Of a DNA stretch of 38,716 nt, positions 15,301 to 24,143 are shown one piece after another. Position 1 is the first letter of the stretch. Each line of letters begins with the position of its first letter. The stretch lies in the NCBI GenBank assembly GCA_946536315.1, contig CAMNEH010000014.1:1-38716 (forward strand), written 5' to 3'. The notes beneath the pieces were generated by a model. The model ran no database searches and was not told the DNA's origin. It saw only the letters and a program-made list of their open reading frames with translations. Origin of the DNA: an uncultured Clostridia bacterium (lineage in GTDB: Bacteria; Bacillota; Clostridia; Christensenellales; Aristaeellaceae). A program made the translations under genes and the position numbers.

Positions 15301-17460
15301 TTATTCAGCCATCAGTGTCACTGGGGCACTGCCGTCGCTATGACAGGCCTGTACCCCGTCCAGAAACACGGTATAGCCGGCCGGCAGCCCGGCATAGTGT
15401 TCCCCCGCCGTCCGCTGATAATATACCCCGATCTCATGCCCGCGGACCCACAGCCTGCGAAGTGCGAAATAATCCAGTCCCGTCCGCAGCGGATGAAACA
15501 CGACGCCCTGCGCTTCCGGCTCGATACCCGCAACATGGCGTATGATCAGGTCCGGATAGAAGGAATGCAGGTAATCCGCTTCCTCGCTCAGCGGCGCGCC
15601 CGTCCGGCTGTCGTAGAACTCCACCAGGTCCGGGGCCGTGTCCTCGCCGTCCGCAAAGTGCTCCGCGGTATACTCCGACAGATGCGCCCAGAAAGCATCG
15701 TCATACACATGGCCGAAGCGCTTCGACTGCCGGGCCAGGGCGTCCAGGGCGATGCCGGTGGTATAGGGCCAGGACGGCCCGTTCCACATGCAGCCGTGGG
15801 GGCCCTTGATTTTTTCCCCGCGCCAGCCGCCGTCGGACGAGAACACCGGGCAATCCGCGGCAGTGGAGGCAAAGCCCGAGCCCAGGGAAAAATAGTCAGG
15901 GCTCAGCAGGTATTCGAGGATATCTCGGTGCGCTTCCCCTGTGATGCCCGCCCACAGAGGATCGAACGCCACGATATTCCTGACATAGGCCTTCTCGTCC
16001 GTCTGCCAGTGCAGGTCATAGAAGCATCTGGACACCGGGTCCCACATCTTGTCCAGGATGTCGCGCCGGATCCGTTCCGCTTCCGTTTCAAAAAAGGCCG
16101 CGTCCGGGTCGCCCGTTTTCCGGCACAGAGCGGCCAGGCCCCGGAAATTCAGATACATGTACACCGACCGGTCCACGCGCTTCAGCGGCGTATATCCCTC
16201 CCGGGCCGGGCGGACCGTGTACGGAAAACAGTCGTCCGTAAAAAACCAGAAGCTGGGCTGATACTCCTTGCCGGTGAGGGCGTGGGTGAACTCGATCTGC
16301 AGGGAATCTCCCCGGCGTGAATGCTCATATACATGCCTGGCGTCCGTCTTATATGCGGACAGCACCTCCGCCACGAGCGCGGCGTCGTCATGAATCAGGT
16401 CGTACTGATACAGCGCCCAGGCCGCATAATGGGCATAGACCTTGTGAGAACCGTCCACCGCCGTGACGGCAAACATTCCTTCCTCATCGAGGCATCCCGC
16501 CAGCGCCCGCAGGGTATCCCGCGCCGCTGCGCCGCCCCGCAGCCAGCGCGCGTCTGACACCTGCAGCGGCACAGACAGAGGGATCAGACGGGGGAACTCC
16601 CAGCCCGAGGGCTGATAGGGCGTCTTGTCCATCCGATGGCCGCGTCCCTCATAGAAGCAGGGCCCCGGCAGCCTGCCCAGCCCGGGACAGGCCAGATTTT
16701 TCCGCAGAAGATACCACCGGTAATACCAGCACCTGGTCAGGCGGGCGTCGTCGCATTCCCAATCGGGCGCGTCGTCAAACCACGTTCTGTATGCCCGGGC
16801 CTGTTCATCCATCAGGGCTTCGCCGTTCCCCCGGCTCAGCGCCGCCTGAAGCCGGGCTTCCATAGCCGCTGTTTCTTCCCGCAGGCCCATGGCGGCAGCG
16901 ATCAGGAATTCCCGCCTTTCCCCCGGCGGCAGCGTCAGTCGGCCCTCCCGCCAGGGACCGCCGCATCGCATCAGCATCACCGGCGTGACACCATGGATCC
17001 GGCAGGGAAAGGCGTATGGCCGTCCCTCTTCTGCGCCATTTGGCAGCATGAGCTCCAGCGCAACCGGGTGGGAGGTGTGGTTTTCCCATATCTGCCAGGA
17101 CAGCGCCAGGTCGTCCCAGGTGATCAGCTTTCTTTCTGTCAGGGATACCCCGGCGTCATCGTAATCCAGCCGCGCCTCGTCGATCCGCCAGCGCATGCGC
17201 ACAGGCGAGAGCAGCCCATCCCTCCTGCCGGTCTGGCGAACGGAGAAGAGCAGCGGCAGGTTCATCTTATGGATAAAATCGGCCCTGCCGGAAAACCCCG
17301 GCGCTGGGTCCAGATAGTCCATCCACAGCCTTTTCCCGGTGGGTCCCAGCATCCAGCGGTCCGGATGCCCCGGCAGGGTGCGGTCCCAGGCTGACAGCAT
17401 GCCGGCGATATCCGGCCGTTCCCCGCCGCGTCCGGCAGGGACCTGCGCTTCAGGCTTCAC
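15301..17460 (-). CDS. (alpha/alpha)6-barrel glycosidase, MGH1/GH63-like
   Basis: The protein has 719 aa and a GTG start at 17460 that overlaps the stop of the previous gene (GTGA), so translation is probably coupled. The N-terminal 200 residues are beta-rich; from about 230 the protein is helical, with the barrel motifs WYYRWYLLRKN, EGRGHRMDKTPYQPSGWEFP and, late, KGPHGCMWNGPSWPYTTG, which is the hallmark of GH63, GH37 and mannosylglycerate hydrolase (MGH1)-type enzymes. The family acts by inversion on alpha-linked sugars. The substrate here is unknown; GH78 and GH106 partners suggest an alpha-linked sugar of the same glycan. No signal peptide is seen, so the enzyme is cytoplasmic. Confidence 0.72.
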   Translation of the reverse strand: MKPEAQVPAGRGGERPDIAGMLSAWDRTLPGHPDRWMLGPTGKRLWMDYLDPAPGFSGRADFIHKMNLPLLFSVRQTGRRDGLLSPVRMRWRIDEARLDYDDAGVSLTERKLITWDDLALSWQIWENHTSHPVALELMLPNGAEEGRPYAFPCRIHGVTPVMLMRCGGPWREGRLTLPPGERREFLIAAAMGLREETAAMEARLQAALSRGNGEALMDEQARAYRTWFDDAPDWECDDARLTRCWYYRWYLLRKNLACPGLGRLPGPCFYEGRGHRMDKTPYQPSGWEFPRLIPLSVPLQVSDARWLRGGAAARDTLRALAGCLDEEGMFAVTAVDGSHKVYAHYAAWALYQYDLIHDDAALVAEVLSAYKTDARHVYEHSRRGDSLQIEFTHALTGKEYQPSFWFFTDDCFPYTVRPAREGYTPLKRVDRSVYMYLNFRGLAALCRKTGDPDAAFFETEAERIRRDILDKMWDPVSRCFYDLHWQTDEKAYVRNIVAFDPLWAGITGEAHRDILEYLLSPDYFSLGSGFASTAADCPVFSSDGGWRGEKIKGPHGCMWNGPSWPYTTGIALDALARQSKRFGHVYDDAFWAHLSEYTAEHFADGEDTAPDLVEFYDSRTGAPLSEEADYLHSFYPDLIIRHVAGIEPEAQGVVFHPLRTGLDYFALRRLWVRGHEIGVYYQRTAGEHYAGLPAGYTVFLDGVQACHSDGSAPVTLMAE

Positions 17461-18770
17461 AGCGCCGCGGATGGGCCGGTCTTCAGGATCAGCACCCAGT
17501 CGTTCTGGTCACAGCGACGGTCCGGCGGCGCAAACCGCATCGTTTCCGCTGCAGGCGCCTTTCCGGCGTAGCTCCTTCCCCCGGAGACCGGATCCATCCA
17601 CCAGACCGCCGTCTCGCCCAGGATACGCGTATCCACCCCGAAGGGACGGCCCGTATAGCTGTAGACGCACAGCCCCCGAGCGGTTTTCAGCGCGAGGTTA
17701 TACTCATACCGTATCCCGTTGTTTCCCACCAGCAGGTCCTGCGCCGGCTGACCGGTCTGCCAGTCCATATCTTCCATCAGCCGCCGCGCATGGGTCATCT
17801 GCATACTGCCCGGATTGTGCAGCGCCTCCTGCCAGGTTTCAAACACGCCGAAGGCGCCGGGCTCGGTCCCGCGCCAGAACTGCATGATCGCATTGCTGCC
17901 GTAGGTAAACCCGGCGGCGCCTGCCAGCAGGGACCAGTAAGCATACCGGCGTACGTCGCGGGTCTGCCAGTAGGGCTGCGAAGGATCATGCAGGCCCTGC
18001 AGGATAAATTCATAGCTCGGCTCTCCGTCCAGCACCGGCCGGGGCGGGAGCAGGCCGCGGTCATGGGTCACGTAACGGTAATTATCTTCCCCCACAAACG
18101 CTTCCGCGTCGACCTTGTCATCCCACTGATTCAGCTTCATCTGGTCATACCGCCGGTGTCCGGACTGGAACAGGTGGAAGTCCAGCCAGTCCGCGTCCTG
18201 GAACCATTGGGAGGAGGAGCAGCGGCCGAAGGGATGGAAGCCGATCAGCTGGCGCGGGCACTTTTCCCGCAGACGGCGTCCGATATGCCGGAATTCCTCC
18301 GGTGCGTCCGAGCCGCGCACGTCGCCGCCCACCAGCCAGATCACATTTTCACAGTCGCCGAACCACTGGGCCAGAAAGTCGATATAAGGGTCGATGGCGC
18401 CTCCTGCGAGCTTGCCGGACGATACAAAATGGCCCCAGGACGGCAGCAGCGCCATGACGATGCCTCTGGCGGCCGCGGCGTCCACCAGGCTGCGCACCAT
18501 GGGCCAATAGGCCTCCGGGGCCGTATCCGGGTTCGGCCTGGCAAAATCATCGTCCAGCAACGCCGGGGAACCGGCGCGATTCCGGTAATCCGGGGTATGC
18601 ACCAGCGTCGCCTGTACGACCGTAAAGCCCTTAGCCGCCCGGTTGTCCAGATAGACCAGCGCCTCGTCCGGGGTCAGCTTCTGAAACAGCAGCCAGGCTG
18701 TATCGCCCAGCCAGAAAAAGGGCTTTCCGTCCCGCAGAAAATAGTGTCTGTCCTGTGTCAGCGTCAGCAT
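17457..18770 (-). CDS. GH140-like (DUF4038, apiosidase-like) glycoside hydrolase
   Basis: The protein has 437 aa. The N-terminus DGKPFFWLGDTAWLLFQKL is the hallmark of the DUF4038 apiosidase-like group, a TIM-barrel family. Candidate catalytic acids are Asp150 (LVGGDVRGSD) and Glu250 (VLDGEPSYE), the same spacing pattern as in GH140. Characterised GH140 enzymes release apiose from rhamnogalacturonan II side chains, but many DUF4038 proteins are untested. The ribosome binding site AGGAGG precedes ATG, 12 bases after the previous gene. No signal peptide is present. If it is a true apiosidase, it would be the strongest pointer in this locus to RG-II or to apiosylated plant glycosides. Confidence 0.75.
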   Translation of the reverse strand: MLTLTQDRHYFLRDGKPFFWLGDTAWLLFQKLTPDEALVYLDNRAAKGFTVVQATLVHTPDYRNRAGSPALLDDDFARPNPDTAPEAYWPMVRSLVDAAAARGIVMALLPSWGHFVSSGKLAGGAIDPYIDFLAQWFGDCENVIWLVGGDVRGSDAPEEFRHIGRRLREKCPRQLIGFHPFGRCSSSQWFQDADWLDFHLFQSGHRRYDQMKLNQWDDKVDAEAFVGEDNYRYVTHDRGLLPPRPVLDGEPSYEFILQGLHDPSQPYWQTRDVRRYAYWSLLAGAAGFTYGSNAIMQFWRGTEPGAFGVFETWQEALHNPGSMQMTHARRLMEDMDWQTGQPAQDLLVGNNGIRYEYNLALKTARGLCVYSYTGRPFGVDTRILGETAVWWMDPVSGGRSYAGKAPAAETMRFAPPDRRCDQNDWVLILKTGPSAAL

Positions 18771-18782
18771 GGATGACCTCCT

Positions 18783-19793
18783 TTATTTCTGCCATGGCGA
18801 GCTGCGCGCCACGGTGATGCAGCGGTATTCCGGGGAATAGGGAAACGTGGCGTCCCCGTCCGACGCCGGGCGACAGGCGCAGTAGAAATGATACAGAGCC
18901 CTGCCATCGTACAGGATGCCCGGCTTGTGCGCATGGATCTGATCCACAGATTTCCGGGTCCCGATGGTCAGAATCGGCACGGGGAATTTCGTCCAATTGC
19001 GAAGATCCGGGCTGACCGCCAGGCCCTCGCAGGCGGACAGGTTCCCCAGCCCGTAATAGTACATGACCCACTGACGCGCCCGGCTGTCATAAAACACCGC
19101 GGGATCGGAGGCAAAGACGCTGTCCCACGCCCCCGGCGTCACCGGCAGGACAGGATTGGCCGGATACCGCTGCCAGTGGAGCAGGTCCTCCGACGTCGCA
19201 AAGCCCGTCTGCTCGGTCCAGCCCTGTGCTGTTTCATCCGTCTTGGCGTTATAAAACAGGTAAAACAGGCCATCGTGCTCCAGCAGCCAGCCCTTGTAGA
19301 GCCCGCCGTGCTCCCAGGCCGCGCCATCCCGCCAGGAAAGGACCGGATCGCCGACGAAATGCCAGTCCAGCAGGTTTTCATCCTCGGTCCAGGCCAGGCC
19401 GATTTCCGCCGCCCCGGCCTCATAGCCCGTGCGCGGATAAGAATGATAGACCATCCAATACTTTCCAAACGCCTTTTTCAGCTTCCGGGGGCCGAAGAGA
19501 TCGTTTTCCATCAGCAGGCCCGTTCCGGCCATGCCGACCTGATCCCATGTCCGGTTGCCGCCGCGCGGGAGGATGACGCCCAGCTTTTCCCAGCACGTCA
19601 GGTCATCCGACACCGCCAGCCCCGTCTGGTAGCCGATCCCGTCAAAGCCGACAAACAGCAGATAATAGCGCCCGCGGTGCCAGAACGGCGTCGGGCAGTC
19701 AACCGCGTTGCGGTCGAATCGCCCTTCACAGCCGGTGCCGGTCAGCACCGGCTTGCCCCACTTGTAGGGGGTCAGCAAATGTTCGATATTCAT
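18783..19793 (-). CDS. Five-bladed beta-propeller glycosidase, GH43/GH130-like
   Basis: The protein has 336 aa. Repeated blades of the pattern acid-x-x-x-x-aromatic then YYLLF, YWMVY, FYLFY and WVMYY show a five-bladed propeller of the GH43/GH32/GH130/GH137 type. Candidate acids are Asp32 (AVDCPTPFW), the Glu in WEHGGLYKGW and the Asp in FASDPAVFYD. Typical substrates are arabinofuranosides, xylosides or fructosides, or phosphorolysis of mannosides in GH130; I cannot assign a family firmly. The ATG overlaps the stop of the GH106-like gene (ATGA). No signal peptide is present. Confidence 0.65.
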   Translation of the reverse strand: MNIEHLLTPYKWGKPVLTGTGCEGRFDRNAVDCPTPFWHRGRYYLLFVGFDGIGYQTGLAVSDDLTCWEKLGVILPRGGNRTWDQVGMAGTGLLMENDLFGPRKLKKAFGKYWMVYHSYPRTGYEAGAAEIGLAWTEDENLLDWHFVGDPVLSWRDGAAWEHGGLYKGWLLEHDGLFYLFYNAKTDETAQGWTEQTGFATSEDLLHWQRYPANPVLPVTPGAWDSVFASDPAVFYDSRARQWVMYYYGLGNLSACEGLAVSPDLRNWTKFPVPILTIGTRKSVDQIHAHKPGILYDGRALYHFYCACRPASDGDATFPYSPEYRCITVARSSPWQK

Positions 19794-22700
19794 GACTCCA
19801 ACTCCATCAGTTCAGTGGGCGAAAGCAGATAGCTCGGCCGCACCAGGTAATTGTCCGTCCACTCGTCGCCGGTCGTGCGGTACGCGTCCGGCCCGTACCA
19901 TTTGTAATTCGGGTTGGCGTTGTGCAGGGTGCCAAAGCCGTTGTACCGGCTGCCGCAGGCCAGGATCTCAATGCGATGGGGGCCCGGCGCCAGGCGCGGC
20001 AGTCTGACCCGCTGAGGCTGCCAGGCGATCTTGCCGGCTTCCTCGCCGTCCACAAAGACCGCCGCCACAGGCGAAGCCATGTGCGGGATGTGCAGCCAGG
20101 AGTTTTCGCGGGGCTGATCCAGCATGACCGTGAAGCGGTACCGCACGTTGCCGGTATAGAACGGCAGGCCCTGACGGGTCAGGTCATCCAGGGCCAGGAC
20201 GGACGGCGGATCCGTGAGCGTCAGGCGTGTGCCGGCGATCCGGACGCCAAAGTTTCCCAGCAGATACATCGCCTCCAGGTTGGTCCGCCGGGTAAGCGGC
20301 ACAATGAGGGTCAGCTCATTGTCTCCGGGGCGGACGTCCGGCAGCGGAAGGGTCCGGATCGCCTCGTCTACATACCATCCGTCAGGCCGACCCGCGACCG
20401 GTTCCCCATTCAGGCAGAGCGCCGCCTCTTCCGGCTGCTCCAGCGCAAGCCGAAGCCCGGAAAAGGCCCGCTCCGACCGGAAACGGAAGCGCAGTCTGGC
20501 CGTATGCGCCGCAGGCGTATGAGGAACCAGCCAGGGCTGTACCTGATTGCCATTGCGCTGTGGCAGTCCGGCCTGAGCGCGCAGGGCATTGTCCGCGCGC
20601 AGGATATCCTCCGGATCCTGCCACGGCCCGTCATCCAGCGCAACCGCGCAGCGGTCCAGCAGCAGGGCGTTGGGCTCGTCCAGCTCAAAATCGTCTGTCT
20701 CACGCAGCGTCAAGAAAGGCTGTGGGACAGTAGCCGTCAGCGGCTCCGGTGCGGCGCAGCAGCCGTAAACCAGGCGCAGGAGCAGGCTGTCCTGGGCGTC
20801 GCATGCCCAGCTGAACTCCGTGCTGCCTGCCCGCTGCGTACCGCCGAGCTCTCGGATCGTTCCGTCCAGCGCATTCATTCTCCACAGCCGCCACAGCCCC
20901 TTCAGCCGGACCGTATATACCCGGGGGCGCGCGGGGATCTCGTCGCGCACATGGCAGAGGAACAGAACATGCTCGTTTCCGTCCTCGCGCAGCTGATAGA
21001 ATACGTTGTCCGCCAGCCGTCCGGTGGCCCGGTTCCGGATCTCCACGTCGCGCAGCTCCTGCAGCGCTTCCAGCAGGGGCGCGCGTTCCATCGGCAGGCG
21101 GATCGCGCCGCTCCAGACAGGCCGGGCGTCGGCGGATGCCAGGCCGTCCACCAGGTCCGGCGCCTCGCCCAGGCAGATCAGCCTGCCTCCGGCCTGCCGG
21201 AAGGCCGACAGCCGTTCCAGGGTGGTGCGGCGGATGGTCCGGATGGGCGGGACGACCACCGCTTCATAGGCGCATTCACCGACCTGCAGCGGACAGCCGG
21301 CCTGCGGGCAGAGCCCCGGGAGCATGGACTCCGACAGATAATCATAGTCGATCCCGCCGTACAGCAGCCACTGCGCCAGGTTTTCAAACTGCTCGTCCAT
21401 CTGTTCCCGGCGCGTGAGCGTCTGACTGTTGGGCCCGAACAGCAGCCAGAAGGACTCGATGGGGTGCAGCACCGCCACGCGGGCCACTGCCCGGCCGCGC
21501 GTGAGCTGTGTATTGATCCGCGCAAAGTAATCCTCCAGGTAAGAATACTGCTGCCACCAGGGCGACTGCCAGCCGATGGCCGCGGGCCAGTCACGCTTGG
21601 CTTCGCCCCCCATGCTCATGAAGGCCAGGTGGTGCACCCGCGTCGTGACGCCCAACGCCGCCAGCCAGTCCCCCTGCAGCTTGTGCTGCCGGAACGTGAC
21701 ATCCCATTGCAGCACGCCGTACATTTCGCACACCAGGCCCTGACGGCCCTTCTGCCGTCGGACGGATTCGGCCTGTTTGACGGTGGTCAGCTCCAGCTGA
21801 CCCGCGAGAATGTCGATGCCCGGGAGCTGCTGGCTGCGGTACTGGCGCATCGTTTCCCCCAGCGCCAGCGTCTGGGAATACAGCGTCCGTTCGGACATGA
21901 AATGCCCGGTATACGCCATGCCGTGCGCTTCGCACCAGGCGCCGATCCGGTCGCCGTAAGCGGACGCGAACCGCTCCGTGACGTGCTCGTGATACCGGTA
22001 CCGCCATACGCTGGGGCCTGACCGAAGCTCCCAGATGAGCTCGGGCAGGATATCGGTCAGGGCGGTCCCGTACGCCTGACGGAACGTGTCGTCCATATCG
22101 TCCGTATAGGCCAGCCGGCCGCGTCCCGCCCGCGGGTCGGACATGCAGAATTTGCCCTCCATGCGCGGCTCATCCGTAAATATTGCCGGCACCGTGCGGC
22201 CGATATGGGGCTTCAACGCTTCATAGTACCGCTCGTGGGTGACGCGCAAAAAGGCGTCCACCGCCTCGGGATTGAAGACATCCACATAGGCCTCGCCATT
22301 GTACCACGGGCTCGGCGGCTGCAGTTGCACATACGCGTGGCAGTTCGCGTGATCTTCCGTTTTGGAATAGGACGCCAGAAACCCGTCGTCCCAGGTCAGG
22401 CGGTAGCCGCACAGAGCGTATCCCGCGGGCTTCTCCCCGCCGTCGATCCGGGCCTCAAACTCCTCCCGGCTGCCGCAGAAGCCCTCCAGCGGCTGCTCCG
22501 ACACCAGGATCCAGCGGGCGCGGTACCGGATGTTCCGGGTGACAATGCCGCCCGCCACGCCCGATGGAAAGCGCTCCTCGTCATAGAGCCAGCAGTCCAG
22601 GCCATTCTCTCTCAGCTGCTCTTCCGCATATGCCACCAGCGCCATATACTCGTCGGACAGGTACGGCGTATCCATCCCGGTTCTGGGATGCAGCATAACG

Positions 22701-22858
22701 CCGCCCATCCCCATCTGCCGGAAATACGCGGCCTGGCGTTGGATCTGCGCTTTGGTGACCTTGCAGTTCCACGCCCAGAAGGGCACGCCCCGGTACCGGG
22801 CGGGCGGGGCGCTGAAAACGGTATCCAATGCCGCCGGATGCTGCTGAGGCTTGTTCAT
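19790..22858 (-). CDS. GH106-like alpha-L-rhamnosidase
   Basis: The protein has 1022 aa. The N-terminus shows the GH106 pattern: YRGVPFWAWN (22-31), MGMGGVMLHPRTGM (49-62) and DCWLYDEERFPSG (88-100), then the acid motif IFTDEPR (Glu230). The C-terminal third is beta-rich and looks like carbohydrate-binding jelly rolls. GH106 enzymes remove alpha-L-rhamnose from pectic side chains by inversion. Most known ones come from Bacteroidetes and are exported; this one has no signal peptide. It is the first gene of the minus arm, with AAAGGAA before the start, and faces the shared divergent control region. A GH78 rhamnosidase sits in the other arm. Confidence 0.85.
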   Translation of the reverse strand: MNKPQQHPAALDTVFSAPPARYRGVPFWAWNCKVTKAQIQRQAAYFRQMGMGGVMLHPRTGMDTPYLSDEYMALVAYAEEQLRENGLDCWLYDEERFPSGVAGGIVTRNIRYRARWILVSEQPLEGFCGSREEFEARIDGGEKPAGYALCGYRLTWDDGFLASYSKTEDHANCHAYVQLQPPSPWYNGEAYVDVFNPEAVDAFLRVTHERYYEALKPHIGRTVPAIFTDEPRMEGKFCMSDPRAGRGRLAYTDDMDDTFRQAYGTALTDILPELIWELRSGPSVWRYRYHEHVTERFASAYGDRIGAWCEAHGMAYTGHFMSERTLYSQTLALGETMRQYRSQQLPGIDILAGQLELTTVKQAESVRRQKGRQGLVCEMYGVLQWDVTFRQHKLQGDWLAALGVTTRVHHLAFMSMGGEAKRDWPAAIGWQSPWWQQYSYLEDYFARINTQLTRGRAVARVAVLHPIESFWLLFGPNSQTLTRREQMDEQFENLAQWLLYGGIDYDYLSESMLPGLCPQAGCPLQVGECAYEAVVVPPIRTIRRTTLERLSAFRQAGGRLICLGEAPDLVDGLASADARPVWSGAIRLPMERAPLLEALQELRDVEIRNRATGRLADNVFYQLREDGNEHVLFLCHVRDEIPARPRVYTVRLKGLWRLWRMNALDGTIRELGGTQRAGSTEFSWACDAQDSLLLRLVYGCCAAPEPLTATVPQPFLTLRETDDFELDEPNALLLDRCAVALDDGPWQDPEDILRADNALRAQAGLPQRNGNQVQPWLVPHTPAAHTARLRFRFRSERAFSGLRLALEQPEEAALCLNGEPVAGRPDGWYVDEAIRTLPLPDVRPGDNELTLIVPLTRRTNLEAMYLLGNFGVRIAGTRLTLTDPPSVLALDDLTRQGLPFYTGNVRYRFTVMLDQPRENSWLHIPHMASPVAAVFVDGEEAGKIAWQPQRVRLPRLAPGPHRIEILACGSRYNGFGTLHNANPNYKWYGPDAYRTTGDEWTDNYLVRPSYLLSPTELMELES

Positions 22859-22968
22859 CTGCGTTTCATTCCTTTCGTTGACGTGACGCCCTGTGCAAAA
22901 TCATTCTCTTCATATATTTTACATCAAAGTCGATTTTCCTTCTGTAAAAACATTAGCCGCCAAATAAA

Positions 22969-22990
22969 ATTTACTAAAATATTTGTAAAT
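22969..22990. promoter_or_regulatory. Candidate operator, near-palindrome
   Basis: ATTTAC at 22969-22974 and GTAAAT at 22985-22990 are exact inverted copies; over 22 bases, 18 positions match the palindrome. It lies 111 bases before the GH106-like start, where it could control the minus arm. Confidence 0.4.
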
Positions 22991-23060
22991 CTTAGCTGAA
23001 TGAAGCAAAACAACCGGACGTTGAATGAGTTTGATGTATTTTTATTGACCATTTCATCTA

Positions 23061-23089
23061 TTCTCATCTGAACGCTGTTGAGCTATAAT
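23061..23089 (+). promoter_or_regulatory. Candidate promoter of the ABC transporter operon
   Basis: TTCTCA (23061-23066) and a perfect TATAAT (23084-23089) are 17 bases apart. A start near 23096 would put the inverted pair at 23099-23133 directly downstream, a common repressor position. Confidence 0.55.
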
Positions 23090-23098
23090 ATAAACGTC

Positions 23099-23133
23099 AA
23101 CGATTTTTGTTCAGCTTTGTTTAGTAAATCGTT
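23099..23133. promoter_or_regulatory. Candidate LacI-type operator pair
   Basis: AACGATTT (23099-23106) and AAATCGTT (23126-23133) are exact inverted copies, each with the central CG common in LacI-family half sites, 19 bases apart. A LacI-type gene lies in this operon at 32077. Confidence 0.4.
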
Positions 23134-23165
23134 CCGTTTCTTTTTTTGAAGGAAGGAGAATGTGT

Positions 23166-24131
23166 ATGAGCAACGCGAACGCTGTATATGCGCCGCCCAA
23201 AAAGACGGCGCTGGAGAGAATGAAACGATGGTTCCGCATTGTATGGCAGCAGCGCGCGCTGGTCGCGCTCTGCATTCTTCCTTTGGCAGTCGTGATCCTG
23301 TTTCAGTATGTGCCGATGTACGGCGTGCTGATCGCCTTCAAAAACTACAAGCCCAAGAAGGGCGTATGGGGCAGCGCCTGGCTGAACCCCTGGTATAAAA
23401 ACTTCCAGGAGTTTTTCAGGAACGTCAACTGTGAGCACATCATCCTTCAGACGCTGAAGGTCGGCATCTTCTCGCTGCTTTTCACCTATCCGATGCCGAT
23501 CATCCTCGCCCTGATGCTGAACGAAGTCCGCTCCAAATGGTTCAAGCGCTCCGTGCAGACCATTTCCTATCTGCCGCACTTCATTTCCATCGTGGTCATC
23601 TGCTCCATGCTGAACACCTTCGGGTCCCTGGACGGCTTATTCAACAACATCCGCGCGCTGTTCGGCCTGCAAAGGATCAACATGAACGCGGGCACTGCGT
23701 CCTTCATGCCGATGTTCATCGGCTCCGCGATCTGGCAGGGCGTCGGCTGGGGCAGTATCATCTACCTGTCCGCGCTCTCCAACGTCGATACTTCGCTGTA
23801 TGACGTGGCCAACATCGACGGAGCGAACCGCTTCCAGAAGATCCGCCATATCTGCCTGCCGGCCATCCTGCCGACCACGACAGTTGTCCTGATTTTGAAC
23901 ACGGGCAACATTTTCACTCAGGATTACACCAAGATCCTCCTGATGATGAACGAGACCAACCGGATGGACTTGGAGGTCATCAGCACCTATGTATACCGGA
24001 TGGGCATTCAGGACGGCCGCTTCGAGTTCGCGACCGCCGTCAACCTGTTCGTATCCCTGGTCAGCCTGATCCTGGTGGTCGGAACCAACTACATCGTCCG
24101 GTTCATCGATCCGGAACAGAGTATCTGGTGA
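23166..24131 (+). CDS. ABC sugar transporter permease, LplB/YteP type
   Basis: The protein has 321 aa and six predicted membrane helices. The start of the membrane domain (ILPLAVVILFQYVPMYGVLIAF, read as two pieces ILPLAVVILF and QYVPMYGVLIAF) and the EAA loop ANIDGANRFQKIRHICLP place it with LplB/YteP permeases, which handle large oligosaccharides such as rhamnogalacturonan fragments. I chose ATG 23166 because GGAAGGAG (23151-23158) is 7 bases away; an ATG at 23160 would be only one base from it. The next permease begins 12 bases after this stop. No ATPase gene is seen in the window; this transporter type commonly shares an MsmK-like ATPase encoded elsewhere. Confidence 0.92.
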   Translation: MSNANAVYAPPKKTALERMKRWFRIVWQQRALVALCILPLAVVILFQYVPMYGVLIAFKNYKPKKGVWGSAWLNPWYKNFQEFFRNVNCEHIILQTLKVGIFSLLFTYPMPIILALMLNEVRSKWFKRSVQTISYLPHFISIVVICSMLNTFGSLDGLFNNIRALFGLQRINMNAGTASFMPMFIGSAIWQGVGWGSIIYLSALSNVDTSLYDVANIDGANRFQKIRHICLPAILPTTTVVLILNTGNIFTQDYTKILLMMNETNRMDLEVISTYVYRMGIQDGRFEFATAVNLFVSLVSLILVVGTNYIVRFIDPEQSIW

Positions 24132-24143
24132 GGAGGCGGGAAC

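Larger units (their letters stand above)
22859..23165. promoter_or_regulatory. Divergent control region between the two glycan operons
   Basis: These 307 bases hold no gene and are much more AT-rich than the flanks. They carry the plus-arm promoter, a 22-base near-palindrome and an inverted AACGATTT/AAATCGTT pair. The 9-mer TTTAGTAAA occurs once directly (23120-23128) and once inverted (22971-22979). I could not find a convincing -35/-10 pair for the minus arm. Confidence 0.7.

Noticed and set aside
19922-22021. A 699-codon open frame on the plus strand
   Set aside because: It is antisense to the GH106-like gene and has no ribosome binding site or family motif.
22861-23060. Possible -35/-10 pairs for the minus arm
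   Set aside because: Several weak pairs exist in this AT-rich stretch (for example TAAAAT near 22919), but none has a fair -35 at 16-18 bases, so none is annotated.
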